Shown here: piece after piece, positions 22,501-35,329 of the stretch | How positions within the stretch are numbered: the first letter of the stretch is position 1 | Layout of the letters: the number at the start of each line of letters is the position of its first letter | Assembly: GCF_010093815.1 (NCBI RefSeq) | Contig: NW_022985559.1 | Coordinates: forward strand, 943,117 to 1,007,116 | Source of the DNA: Pseudovirgaria hyperparasitica | Taxonomy: Eukaryota > Ascomycota > Dothideomycetes > Acrospermales > Acrospermaceae | Direction of reading: 5' to 3' | Length of the DNA: 64,000 nt | Made by a program: the position numbers and the translations under genes | Notes under the pieces: generated by a model | The model's database searches: none | What the model was told of the DNA's origin: nothing | Seen by the model: the letters and a program-made list of their open reading frames with translations, nothing else

Positions 22501-22717
22501 GCTTCTCCCCGCGAGTCCACCAAGCGACCGCGACTACTACCGCGGTGACGGCGGCGGGTGGGCGCGCGGACTGCAGGATCTGACGGTGCGTCAGGGTTAT
22601 AGACGGGCAAGTTCATCCGGTGATGCGAGTGGGCTTGGGATCCGGGTTGGTGATGTCGAGAGCGGTGATGGGCGGAGGGGTGAGAGTGAGGGATCTGGAT
22701 ATGGAGGAGGAGGATAG
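19545..22717 (+). CDS. Uncharacterised multi-span membrane protein with disordered C-terminus
   Basis: Three exons: 19545-20172, 20326-20949 and 20994-22717 (introns 153 and 44 bp), 991 residues. It opens with FDQCGQRYMANTTDG, then a Gly/Trp-rich block and a Cys-containing GCLAVCGHDSDPYSW. Hydrophobic segments occur near residues 60-80, 210-232, 240-258, 385-410, 425-445, 550-566 and 602-622, so about seven spans. Basic and Arg-rich loops follow several of them. From about residue 699 the chain is Ser/Thr/Pro-rich and low in complexity. I associate this N-terminal pattern with an unnamed family of fungal membrane proteins, but know no function. The start at 19545 is chosen because the frame is closed 50 bp upstream. 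The first intron holds a near-perfect inverted repeat. Confidence 0.8.
20207..20272. repeat. 18-bp inverted repeat inside intron 1
   Basis: Arms at 20207-20224 and 20255-20272 match at 16 of 18 positions in inverted orientation, with a 30-bp spacer. The host intron is 153 bp, longer than nearly all others in this window, consistent with an inserted element or a transcript hairpin. Confidence 0.7.
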
Positions 22718-25700
22718 GGCTTGGATATGAAACGTGTGCTGTATCATAGTTGTGCGAAGTGAGTGCGTGTGCATGTGACATGGCGCATTACTTTAGAACC
22801 GAGCGGGTCTGTATAGAGAGCCTAATAGAATAGAAGTTTGTAGTGTATACCACACAAGCCTCATATCCCAATCGAATCTGAACAACATATTATGCCCGCA
22901 CACGCCCTCCTCCGCCATCTACGTCCATACTAGCGCCTTTCCCCCAAACACTATTACCTATGACATAAACATTAAGCAGTCATCACAACGTTCACGTTGC
23001 AGTAGCGAGGAAACAAGTAAACGTCTCGAAACAACCGAAACTCTTAGCTCGAGTCTTTTGATAGCGAGCGACATCACGTTTCGTCTTGGGGATATAATCA
23101 GCTAGGTGTAAGTGTGGAATGTTGAGAAATGGGCTTGCTTACGGTATAGATAAATATGTAGATGTAAAGATGTATAGACTAATATATAAATATGTGTGTG
23201 CACAATATCTATGCGTATGTATGTACGTATATGTACGTCAGACTCTAGGGGATGGACTGGATGCGGTCCTATGCAAGGTCTGTCGAATTGGAGGACACGG
23301 ACATAAAGCTGTGTGGAATATGTCTCGTTACGGAAGGAATAAGAATGAGGTGAGATGAAACTAAATGAGTCAAGTCGCGGTGCAAGGATGTTTGTAAGGG
23401 GGTCTGTGATAATGTGATGTCATCGTGGGTCCTTCTTTCTTTCTGTCTTTCTTCCTCTCTGACGTCGTGGACTTTATTTTCTGGGGTGAAACCTTGTAAG
23501 AATAAGTACGGGGAGCGTAGATCGGCGGGATCCGAGAGCGAGGGATATGCTGTTTGGGGTGTGTTGCATGGTCTGAGTGTATGTGGATGAGCTGTTCGAT
23601 GATGTACTTGCCTGAAGTTTTGTGGTGTAGTACAGGGAGACAGGCCTGACATGAAGCCTTACGAGGAATGCCGATCGTCACAGAGAGCGGATATTCATAT
23701 AGTTGTATTGCAAGAGGATACAGATTCGGCCTATCACGCGCCCAACTCATGTCGAGGATACAGGGTCTGCTATTCGACATGTGGGGATCGTATGAGACAG
23801 GACCTACATTGGGCGCCACGAGAGGAGCACGTTCCAGAAATATCTGGTAACTATCGAGCCCATGAAGGAGATGAGATGTCAAAGCCGACGTCGTACAGGA
23901 GTGCCGATGATGACTAGCGCGAGCCCTAGAACGTGTCCAGTATGGCAGCGCGGCCAGATACGGCGCCGTACGTATGGACCATCCATGTAGCCTCATATCG
24001 CACGACGCATAGCATCGAGATCGACGACACCGACGAGGTGTATCATGGAGTGTGTTGTTGGCTCCATAGCCCACGGATATTTTCGTACAGCGACAACCAA
24101 GTGATAAGCGCGTGCGAACGGTGCTTGGTGGGCGCTTCTGCGAGATGCATGCTGCAAGAAGCACGTTTACCGAGCCATGGGTCTCCGCCAAAAGTGATGG
24201 GGTAATGGCTAAGGGTGGTTGGTGATACAACAGCAAGCAGCACACCAGCAACGGGCAGGAGTCGCAGCCTTGGAGCAATCGGAGAATTGTGCGAGAGGCA
24301 ATTCAGCAATTGTTGTTGTTGTTGTCTGCGGACAGGGAGTGAGATGCATAATGCACTAGGCATAGAATAGTGCAATGCAATAATGCACAATGCACAATGC
24401 AGGATTGCACAACAAACCGGGCAGTTTTTCTTGCCCGCAACACCAGAGGGGCAGCGCTGCCAAGAGCTGGTGATAATGCTCCGTGCGCATCGTCAGGCTC
24501 TCACCGCCTGAATACCGCCTGCTTTGGGAAGGCGCCACTGGCCACTGACTGATGCTGCCTTACCTAGGTTCGCTTCGTTCCTTCCTGCCTTTACTCTTGG
24601 CAGCGTTTCCGACTCCCGTCGCTTCCAAGGTTGTCGCCCGCAATCGCACCTTGTCCGCTTTAGGCAAGTGGGGTGAATCGGCGGATGGAAACTTGGAAGG
24701 TCATCTGGAATGACTGCCAAGGTCAACAACGGCCATCATCCCCTTACTCTTTGTTCGAGATGACCGTCTCTGTTGCGTGAGGTTTGACTGCAACACGAAT
24801 GGTTTCTGCAACGAGCTCGTGCTCTTGGCTTGTTCGTCTTGTCTCGACCAGTATCCCACGAGCGCCGGCATTTGTGGCATCAGCTGTGCGCAGCAGCAGA
24901 AGATTGGCCCGCGTGGTGGACTAAGCAGTGATTGTGAACGCGAATGCCGTGTCTATCAAACACGCTAGGGCTGTCTGAATGAGGCGACACGCCGAGCGCA
25001 GTGTAGATGGGTCCACCAATTGGCCGAACGATGTCATTGTGCAGATCATGTCGCACCTGATGGATCGAAGTTCTCCATAGATATCTGAGTAGTTGCCATA
25101 CAGTGCCCATCCATGACTTCTGGCCTGGGGATATCGCCGAGACAGTGAATATCAAAGGCCGGTGCGCATGTGTTGCCCAATGAGATGGGACACTGTGACA
25201 TTGGCGCTCCGCGTGCCTACAGATAGTCAGCTCCGCGCGTTTACCACTGCAAGGAATAAAAAACATTTTCGAGTCAAACACATCCCGAGGTAATTGTCGA
25301 GTAATTGTGGTGGTGGCGACGATGTTCAGTTAAGTGAGCAGCGAGCCTGAATGAAAGAGAATGTGGATGCACGGCACTCAATGCAACCAGGTGGATAATT
25401 TTCAGATAGAAGTATTAACGTGAGCTGAAGATGCAGTAAGCGGTCGGTCATGAAGGTTAAGCAGGACGTTTCCGTAGGCGCGGGCGGGTACCAGATGTCA
25501 GACCAGGGCCAGGGTCCACCACCACCACCACCGTCCAGCAGCAACTTCTTGGAGGGACAGTAGGAGAGTGATAAGTGAGAGGCAGCGGAATCTTGTTCGA
25601 GGGGGGGGGGTCTAAGGAGAGCCAGAGGGAGAGGGAGAGGGTCCATGTGATGGCTGCCACCAACCACCACCATCCCACAGTTGTGATTAGCTGCCCACGC

Positions 25701-26442
25701 TCGCGCTCCAATCGTTGTTCATCGACCCTATCGGAAGAGTCGAGTCTGATTGTCTGAGCGGTGAAGGTGCATACTCTCAGACTCTTGTACGCAGTGCTAA
25801 CCGGGATCATGGTACAACGAAATACATACTTAGGAAGTCCAGAGAGCCCGAGCGGACATGTCTGCGACTCGCAGTAGTATTCGTAATATCTCACGCACCT
25901 AGCAGACCATAATGGGCTAGAGTCGACGACGCAATGCAGCACCTGCACCTTCGCCCGGCAGCTGCATGGCCAAGACTAAGCCTCGATCACATCACACCTA
26001 AGACAGTATTATCCATGGCCATCAAGAGATTTCGTCGCACATCCTGACTCTCAGTGCGAGAGGGAGGATTGCCATAGCTGCGTCGTCAAGAGCTTGATGG
26101 ATCCATATATAACAGTATGTGTACGTACACGAATCGCGACCGTCAGCGCGTAGTGGAGTTGATCCACAAACGCAGCCTGCAAGCAGTGTCTGCATGAGAT
26201 GGAAATCGATTTTCAGATCTGGACATGCCTTGTATCGTCGTCTGAAGAGTGGATGGAGCGGAAATGCAGCGGCCAGGGTCAGCCGCTAAGCAGAGGTTCA
26301 GCCACCACCGGCATGCAGAGCTGATTGGTGTAGGCCGAATGGGCAACAGTCGAATGGTGTTCGAGTGACGAGGGAGATAGGCATCAGGAGGCGAGCTGGC
26401 TGTGAATCCGGGGTTCGCGGCGCGTTCAGTTGAGGTGTGGGC

Positions 26443-26468
26443 GTGATGCTGATGCTGATGCTGATGGT
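26443..26468. repeat. (GATGCT)n hexamer repeat
   Basis: About four GATGCT/GATGGT units in tandem. Confidence 0.8.
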
Positions 26469-26943
26469 GAGGCTTATCACCGCACCCTGAAAATCGGCCG
26501 ATGACCGATGAGCAGTGTGAAGGGACACAAGTGAATTAATTATAAGACAAGAGTGTATATGGTGGTGGATGTAATTATGTATGCAGGTGGATGTTTGCAG
26601 GAGGCGGGCGGAGAATAGGCACAGGCATACCAGGCATAGGCAGGCATAACGAGCCCGTGCACAGGCCGTTCACACCCTTTTGGACCCTCAATTTTGTCGC
26701 GTCTCCGGCCCTTTTGCTCGGCGGCGGCGGGACCAGAAACGGGGGGGGGGGCCAAGCAAAAGATGGTGATGGTGAACGCTGCTAATACACTGTAGATTTG
26801 GTGCTACTTGCTACCCATAAACCGCTACTGTGCCATGCATGCTCTCTCTCACATACTCTCTCCCTCTCTCTCTGCCGCATCCTCGTCCTCTTCTTCTAAG
26901 AAGCTCCCTACATACGTTCAGCTGGCTGAAACGCCTGCTCGTT

Positions 26944-26971
26944 CATCATCCTCCTCCTCCTCCTCCTCCTA
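26944..26971. repeat. (TCC)n microsatellite
   Basis: Eight or nine consecutive TCC units within a pyrimidine-rich stretch. Confidence 0.85.
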
Positions 26972-27611
26972 CCCACGGCCGCTGCTTTGCGTGCCTCCTT
27001 TGAGCCTCACCTGTCCGCCTCTTGAGCGGTGCGAGGCTTGTCCCACGGGCGATTGTTTTGCCCGTTTGGCGAACAACATACCAACGGCCTGCTGCTCTCT
27101 TGTCCTCGAGCAAGACCGGTCAATACCTTTCTTCGTCTACCTCTAGGCGTCTTTCGCATAATCACCAGCCCCTGTCCAGTCATCGTACTGTGGCCCGTAT
27201 CGCTGAGCTGCGTATCTGCATCCTGATCCCTTTCGAGATCGGAACTATCTCCACCCCGCGTTAGGCCAAATTCAGTGGAACTCTGTACGTCAATATTTCT
27301 ACGGTCCCATAACGACATGGCTCTTGTTCTATTGTCATGTCTGGCCAGTTCTTTTCCAAGTTCTCCTGCAGAGTCACGCGCCTCTTTATTCACATCACAC
27401 TTGAGTCATCACATTTGCTGACTTCTTTTCACAGCGCGCCCATATCCCAATCACTTCCCTGCAGATCCTGGGACTCATCAACCCCGCCACATTCACAGCG
27501 ATCGCGCTTCGCCGTATACCGTTCGTTGAAGTACATATCCCTCCGATTTAGACTGCTCCCGTAACGCCTACCTCATATCCTCATGCATACGCAGCTCATC
27601 ACTCACAAACA

Positions 27612-30094
27612 ATGGACACTGAGGATGGAAAGATATTCATAAAGGTACGATCCTGTGTGATGTAAATTGGGATTCAGCGTTCTTCCATGGCAATCCAACT
27701 AACCCTCATCCGCTGCAGAACCTTGCATACTTCGTACGTACACACGAAAAGGCCCTTGCAAATGCTCTTTTGCTGCAACGCCAGAATCCTCGAAATGTTA
27801 CACAAGCTTCCGGAGGTAGCGCCTCTCCAAGCTCCCCTCCTCCATCAGCCTCCTCCGGTGGTTTTGTGTCTGGCTTTCCTCTTCCATACTTCGGCTCACA
27901 AGTAATAAAACCAGCTAAGCTGACTTTGACACCCCATCATCTCTTCTACCTGCTATCAAGATATGAAGAGCTTGGCGTTGCAGTGGGACCTATGAATGTT
28001 CGTCTCGAGAACATTCACACCGAGGCGTCCCCTGCAAACTACGTGTCTTTCTTGAGCCAGGCCCAGCGCAAGAAGAGTCGCAATTCTGACCGAGATTCCA
28101 TCCACTCTGTATCCAGCATGCGAAGTGTCATGTCAGGCATGTCTGCTCTATGGTCTACTCTTGGAATTGGTCCCACTGCCGAAGCGAGATCTGAAAAGCA
28201 AAAGGCCGTTGAAAAGGAAGACCTGAAATACCTTTATTCTGCCTTTACCAAAATACCATGCTTACGATTGGCTCCGGACCATAAAGCCCGCTTGATTGCT
28301 GGATATGAAGAGTTTCCATTTGATAGTGCTGTTCCCCTTCATGTGTTCAAGACCATGAGTGCGCTTGAGATATGCGATGTGGACTTCCGCCAGTTCTATG
28401 GTTGGGATAGACTCGCTGAACAGCTGAAAAGTCTGACTCTCAAACGTGCTGGTATCGAGGATCCTGCAGATCTTCTGATACATATTGTCCTAGACGACAT
28501 CGATAAGCGTCGGAAACGATCAGCTAAAATACCCCAATCTCCTGCACAGCCTTGGCCTGCAGCCAGTCCTGGTCCGAGATATATAGATATAGCGAGGTCT
28601 GGATCGACAGAGTCATCCCCAGATCTCTCTTCCCCCAAACATGTGCCTGGGCCCAGTCCACAAAATTCTCCCATGAAACGAGGCACCTCCACTCGTCAGA
28701 GAAGACGAAGTGTTTCTCCACCAGCCCGTCCAAAAAGCTCTAGACACGACACAGATACTTATGGCAGAGCCAGTACACCCAATATCCGCAGATCATCAGG
28801 TAGTTCAGCCTCAAGTCTCCATTCTGAAACCCCGAGAGGTAGTATGTCCAATCTCCTGACTATGGGGTATTTGCCATCGACCAAGTGGCGATTTCTTCGT
28901 CATCTCAGTCTGGCCGACAATGGTCTCACTGCCATCTTCGCGACAAGCTTGACACCAGTGATGAACACATTACAGTCGCTTGACTTGTCATCCAATCTGT
29001 TCACGGAAATTCCAGACAGCCTGGCTTCTCTTGTCTCGCTTCGAGCGCTGAACTTGTCTAATTGTATGATCGAGTCGCTGCACTCCTTGGGCAAGAGTCC
29101 GCTGCCAGCTATCACAACTCTGAATCTGCGCGGAAATCGTTTGGGCTCACTAGCAGGAATCGAAAGGCTGCTCTCCCTTGAACGATTAGACATTCGTGAC
29201 AACAAGCTCACAGATCCGACAGAAGTTGCCCGGTTGACAAGCTGTCCGAACATGCGTGAGCTTTACGTGCACAAAAACCCATTCACAAAGACACACGGAA
29301 ATCACAGAGTCACCATCTTCAACCTTTTCCGCAACACACCTGGCTATTCCGAGGACATCACGATTGATTCACAAGGGCCTGGCTACAGTGAGCGCAAGCA
29401 GCTGGTAGATCGCGCACCCGAACCGGTGTCCGTCCCCGTCGTGAGGCCACCTCCAGAAGATGAGAACAGGCCAGCGCCCAAGCCAAAGCCGGAGCCGGCG
29501 CAAACGAGGCCACCGCCGGACCCCGTGCAATCGTCTCGCTCAACATCAAGCCATCAACGAACCAGAAGCGATCTCACTTACGGATCACAGAAGAAACGAA
29601 AGGGGCCCAAGCGAAGGATCGTTGAACTGTCTCGGAATGACAGCCTCCAACAGTCTCATTCCGAGCTATCCACCATCACTCAAACAAGTCCTTTGCCAAG
29701 TCGACCATCTGTAACACGGGAAGATTATGGCGGGACGTTGCGTTCGACACCAACTCGACACAAGTCGGAGCCTCAAACAGCGAGCACACAATTACCACCA
29801 CTGACTACAGTATTTGTACCTCCTCCCGTCGATGAGATTGCAGAGCAGCCAGTCAAATCGCCCCCAGAGTTCGATGTTAGCAATGACCTCTATAGAAAAA
29901 AGATAGAGGCGCTCAAGCAAGACTTTGGAAACAACTGGCTGAGCGCGCTTGGAGACGAGTCCTGGGATGCCAAACCTCAACAAGCGAAATACTCTGGAGG
30001 TGATCTAAGCCCATCTGTGGTGCTTCGAGCATCGGCCGGACCGACACGAACACCTAGCCAAAACATTGTTTCCAGCGGTAGAACTCTTGGTTGA
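27612..30094 (+). CDS. Leucine-rich repeat protein resembling STK11-interacting protein
   Basis: Exon 1 is 27612-27644 (11 codons, MDTEDGKIFIK) and exon 2 is 27719-30094, across a 74-bp intron with a CTAAC branch point; 802 residues. The N-terminal part (about 1-250) has a mixed alpha/beta pattern including YFGSQVIKPAKLTLTPHHLF that resembles the LIP1 N-terminus of STK11/LKB1-interacting proteins (from memory). A Ser/Pro-rich linker follows. Residues about 400-540 contain at least five LRRs, recognisable as FLRHLSLADNGLT, LQSLDLSSNLFTEIP, LRALNLSN, ITTLNLRGNRL and LERLDIRDNKLTD, and a capping segment ELYVHKNPFTKTHG. The rest is disordered and proline-rich. Likely an adaptor; no enzyme signature. 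The gene is sure, the STK11IP link moderate. Confidence 0.85.
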
Positions 30095-32636
30095 GCTTCT
30101 CTACCGCGAATGGTAACCTCACTGAGGCATGCTTGTTCGAGTATTGGAATTTACGATGACGACTTGAGTACGGCCGTTTTGCATGAGTCCCGTCGACTGA
30201 AAGCAGATGCTTCAGATTTCCTTCCGTATACCATATTCATTACCAGGCGTTTGGCGCTACGACCGAATCGCGCATGTCCTTTTTTTGCATTTTCCGAACT
30301 ACATCAACATATCACCCTGCATAATGTTTCTCTTGCGAAAACTTCGTTTCTCATGCACAAGATCTGTATCAGTAAGGCTGGAGGTTGCATTACACTTACT
30401 TCCCTTCTCTCTGACTATATGCCATTCTAGAGATATTTCTTTACATCATGGTGGAATGTGTGGACCTTGTCTCATTCTTCTTCTTTCAAGCTACCAGCAT
30501 GCGATAGAAGCCGGGGTATTGGTGGGTGGATCAGATTTTGAGTCTAAAATTTGGGTTAAAGGCATGCGAGGTTGCGGGTCATTTGATACCCTAATGAATG
30601 CGAGCAATGACGGCAGTGGCCGTCGATTTTCCTGACGTATGCATGAAGTGATGAGGTGCAGAAAATTGTTATGCTGAATGTGCTGAACGCGTGTTGTGCT
30701 TGTTGGCTGCTCGGGACGTCTCCACAGTTGACGTCGAGCTTGCGACTGGCTCAGGGGCTTCTGGCAGCCTCAAGAGAGGCCCATGCCGGGGGCAACCATC
30801 CACTGTAAGATGCCCACGCCGTACGAGTCGTAGTTAAGTCAGCTTTGTACAAAACAAAAGACTCCGCCACATGAACGGTAGCGGACACCACAACCGCAAC
30901 TAAAATCTTAGAATTATATTGCGATGCCGAGCGAATAATCTGGGGGAGTAGTAGATTCTTATAGCAGCGTGGCACAGCAAGCGGCGGGAACTTGGCACCG
31001 CCCAGTGGTCCCGCACCGAAAGGAACCTGGAGCAGCAGCAGCAGCCAGTAAGCCGTGGCGAGGCGAGACAAGGCTGGGGAGCCAGTGAGACTTTTTGCCA
31101 TCTGTCTCTTCCATGCTGGTTACAGGTATTTATTGTTTTTAAATGTTGCGCAATTGGAATGATGATACGCTGCTTGCACTCACTGGGCGCTTCGCCAGGC
31201 CACTTTCGCAGGTCAGCAGCGGGCGGAAATCTGCAAGCCCCTCCTGAAGAGCCCCCCCCGCTGCCCAGGTATCTCTTAGCTGGCCGCTGCTGGCCCACTT
31301 GGCTAACAACAGCCTCACACACTCTATCATATAGTTACGTACGGCAACAAGGAGGCATTACAAGTCGCCGCTGGGTGCCGACGTGCAGCTTGCTTGTGTG
31401 GATCATTAATTATTATATCTCTTCTTTATGGTTAAACGGATGTACTGTAGTAAGTAGCCTGTCGGTAGCTGGTCATTGTTAGCTACCTGTCGCCCACGCC
31501 ACAGTCGGCAGAATATAGTGACGTACTGCCCAAACACACACACGTATGGAATAAATCGAGCAGTCCAATAGTTGCATCAAAGTTTACTCCTCTCACTATA
31601 ATAGTCTGGCTGCTGCCCGCAAAGTAGAAAAAAACCTGGGCGGGATGGGGAGGAGGAAGGGGAACGATTGGCGCGATTAGTATTATTTAGATTTACGTCC
31701 CTTTCAACGAGTCCGGGACCCAGCCTAGCAGCCATCGGGCGCCCGTCTTTGGGGGGGTGGGCGACCTGTCTGTGAGCCTGTGAGGGGACCAAGAACCAAC
31801 CAACTGAGACCTACTGGGCTCGCGCTCTCTTCAAACATTCCCGCGCTCTCTCTCTCTCTCTTCCAGTCTCTCTGTCTCTCTGGCTGACGCTCTAGCACGC
31901 CGTCTGCAAACTCAACATCACCGCGCTCCCAGCAATCTTCTCTCCACCATCATCTCTCTGCAACTCTTTTCGCACGTTGCCCCAATCCCTCGCCACTTTA
32001 ACGCCTTTCTGCACTCTTGTTGCCGACGTCCCAGACGCCTCCTCTCTCCTGCTCAACCACTCCTATTCGCGTTTTAGCGGTGAAAAAAGCTCCGCCTGCC
32101 TACTTTGCCCAAACCGCCAACTCTTCGGAGGCATCGCGTTCACAACAACCCCACGCCCACATCTCTTTTCGCTCACTCAAGCCATCTCCTTCGCTTTCGT
32201 CTCAATCGTCGCGGACAAGCTTTCCTATTCGAGACTTGACTCACGTCGCCCTATTCGCTGTCGCGTGATTCTCCCGTCGGCCTAAGGCACCTGTTCTTTC
32301 CCAGGCTTCTGAGCCTCCAAACTACAATTGAAGATTCGTGTAGATCACCACACAACTTCGCAAGCAGAAGATACTTCGCTTGGACGTGAGCCTCGACGCT
32401 CCTCCCATCACTCAACGTAAGCACTTCACTCGTTCATTGCTCAACACCACGACTCGCCCTCACTGCCCTCCGCGTCATCAAATTTTCAACTACAGACACT
32501 GACCAAAGCAGCGTACAGACTCGGTCATACACCCTTCACGGATACACATACCACGGTGGGCATCGCGTCTAGAACAGATTGAGAAAGCGTCTTCATATAA
32601 CAACCTACTTTTCGTGTTCGCTTGTAACGGCCAGCA
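30095..32636. other. Intergenic region and PP1 leader
   Basis: 3' flank of the LRR gene and a long upstream region of the PP1 gene. From about 31830 the plus strand is strongly pyrimidine-rich with CTCTCT runs, typical of promoters and leaders of highly expressed fungal genes. No supported gene. Confidence 0.5.
32417..32511 (+). other. Possible 5'-UTR intron of the PP1 gene
   Basis: GTAAGC donor at 32417 and a CTGAC-like branch followed by CAG ending at 32511 could bound a 95-bp leader intron 126 bp before the ATG. Consensus only; other acceptors nearby are possible. Confidence 0.35.
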
Positions 32637-33814
<1,178 letters not shown>

Positions 33815-35329
33815 TCAACCACATTATAATGAAAATTATGACGAATATTCCGTGCAGCAGGTTCGGTCGCAGATAGACACTTTACGAATTACTCGCAACC
33901 TAATCGACCCGGTCCGACTCTCCGAACGGGCTCCAATCATACTTGTTACCGCCCATGTACCAGCGTCCCTACCAACGATTCGAACCGGCGCCTCGATTTG
34001 ATCCAAGCTCATAAACCTTGGCAGAAGAGTTATTTGTTCTCATAACAAGGGACCGCGGTATGGTCCTTTGTTCGATACACGATCCGTGTTACTTTCTGCG
34101 GAAGGTGGCATGATAAGAGTGGAAAGAGCGTAGGAATGCAGCCTCCATACAACAGCTATAATGACATGAATCGCACGCAGCGGGCAGCCGACGGTCGACT
34201 CCATGGTATCGGAAGGATGAAATTAAGACAATACGGCTGGCGGCTATGTGATTACTTCGGTCCAAGACAAGCGGGCGAAAGCTTTATTAGACATTCACCT
34301 TTCGAATGTTGCACTTCATGAGTATACTTCGAAATCGAATCAGCGGATACGGATCCATATCACGTCTTTATGTTCCTGTAGCAGGTTTCCAGGCAGTTCC
34401 TTCCTTCATTTTGCTCTCCTTATGTTCCAACATCACTGTTCATTTGAGCTGTTCTTGGTCTGGATGTGTGATACGCACCGAATAGTCTACCGGAACTATG
34501 TTTCCCTTCATTTCCACAAATGTTCTACTACCGTACTTTCTCTCAAACTTCTCCGCCAGTGATGAGCACCGAGAGCCCCTAAGCTGGGATATTTGATTTC
34601 GACTGCCATGCCATACTGCTCATGTTGAATTCGACGACGACCCCACTTTCCATTGGCTGAAAAGGCGACCTCTCAGGGGCATAGAACATGGCTTTCTCTG
34701 TGGTACCACAAGATCCTACTATCCTACAAGATCAACCCCCTTTCCCTTGCTATTTATAGTGTAGGAAGAGCCTCTAGTATCGGAAGGAATCGGTTTTTTT
34801 AGTTAACCCCGGGCGTTTTGCGTATCTAAACTTTAGCGGCATGACACCAATGCTTGTGGCCAAGGACAGCCCGGTTCTCGTCATGCCAATATTAAAACAG
34901 CGTAGCAGATATTTCTAAATATATGTTATTTTGTGAGTAAAGTAAACAATGCCGTGTCTCCTGACGTTCATTGGACGGGAACTAGCTTGGTAGGCGGTCT
35001 TGTAAGGAATAGAACGTACCGTCAATGCGGTCGCCTCGTGTCTAACTAGTCTCTATGTCCAAAAGAGCACGAGACTAGATTTTTTTCTGCGACTGTTTGC
35101 ACTTCCATCATATCCAATTTGGATACAGTTACCCTCTTTTCTAGACTTTTCGAACCTGTGGTATCAAAGATCTCTGTTAATTAGGGAGGCTTAGCTTGGC
35201 ACTCCGCCCCGCCATTCCGCCCCGCCAAGTCCTATGAGCGGTAGACTGCACCCGGGTGCAACCACCACGCGGAGCTCTAGTCTTGAGACCTTACGCTCTA
35301 TCCACCATAACATCCAGCCTATGAACATA
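33815..35329. other. Intergenic region between PP1 and Vps5 genes
   Basis: About 1.5 kb. No supported gene. A hairpin (35046-35053 with 35071-35078) followed by a T-run is present. A stretch around 34690-35160 is AT-richer and has no coding signal; I considered an LTR remnant but could not support it. Confidence 0.5.

Larger units (their letters stand above)
22718..27611. other. Gene-free region of about 4.9 kb
   Basis: No supported gene. The longest frame (23370-24278, minus, 302 codons) shows no domain, no conserved motif and Cys/His/Arg-rich composition expected from chance. Small features: a TGCA-rich hairpin (24370-24410), a GATGCT repeat (26443-26468), a TCC run (26944-26971) and short poly-G tracts near 25602 and 26740. 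The right end is the promoter of the LRR gene. Confidence 0.5.

Noticed and set aside
23370-24278. 302-codon minus-strand open frame
   Set aside because: Composition and lack of motifs suggest chance; overlapping frames of similar quality exist on both strands.
33975-33995. Reverse-strand GGTTCGAATC, a tRNA B-box match
   Set aside because: No T-arm pairing and no cloverleaf; it lies in the 3' flank of the PP1 gene.
34690-35160. Possible solo LTR between PP1 and vps5
   Set aside because: AT-rich character only; no paired TG/CA ends or target-site duplication could be identified.
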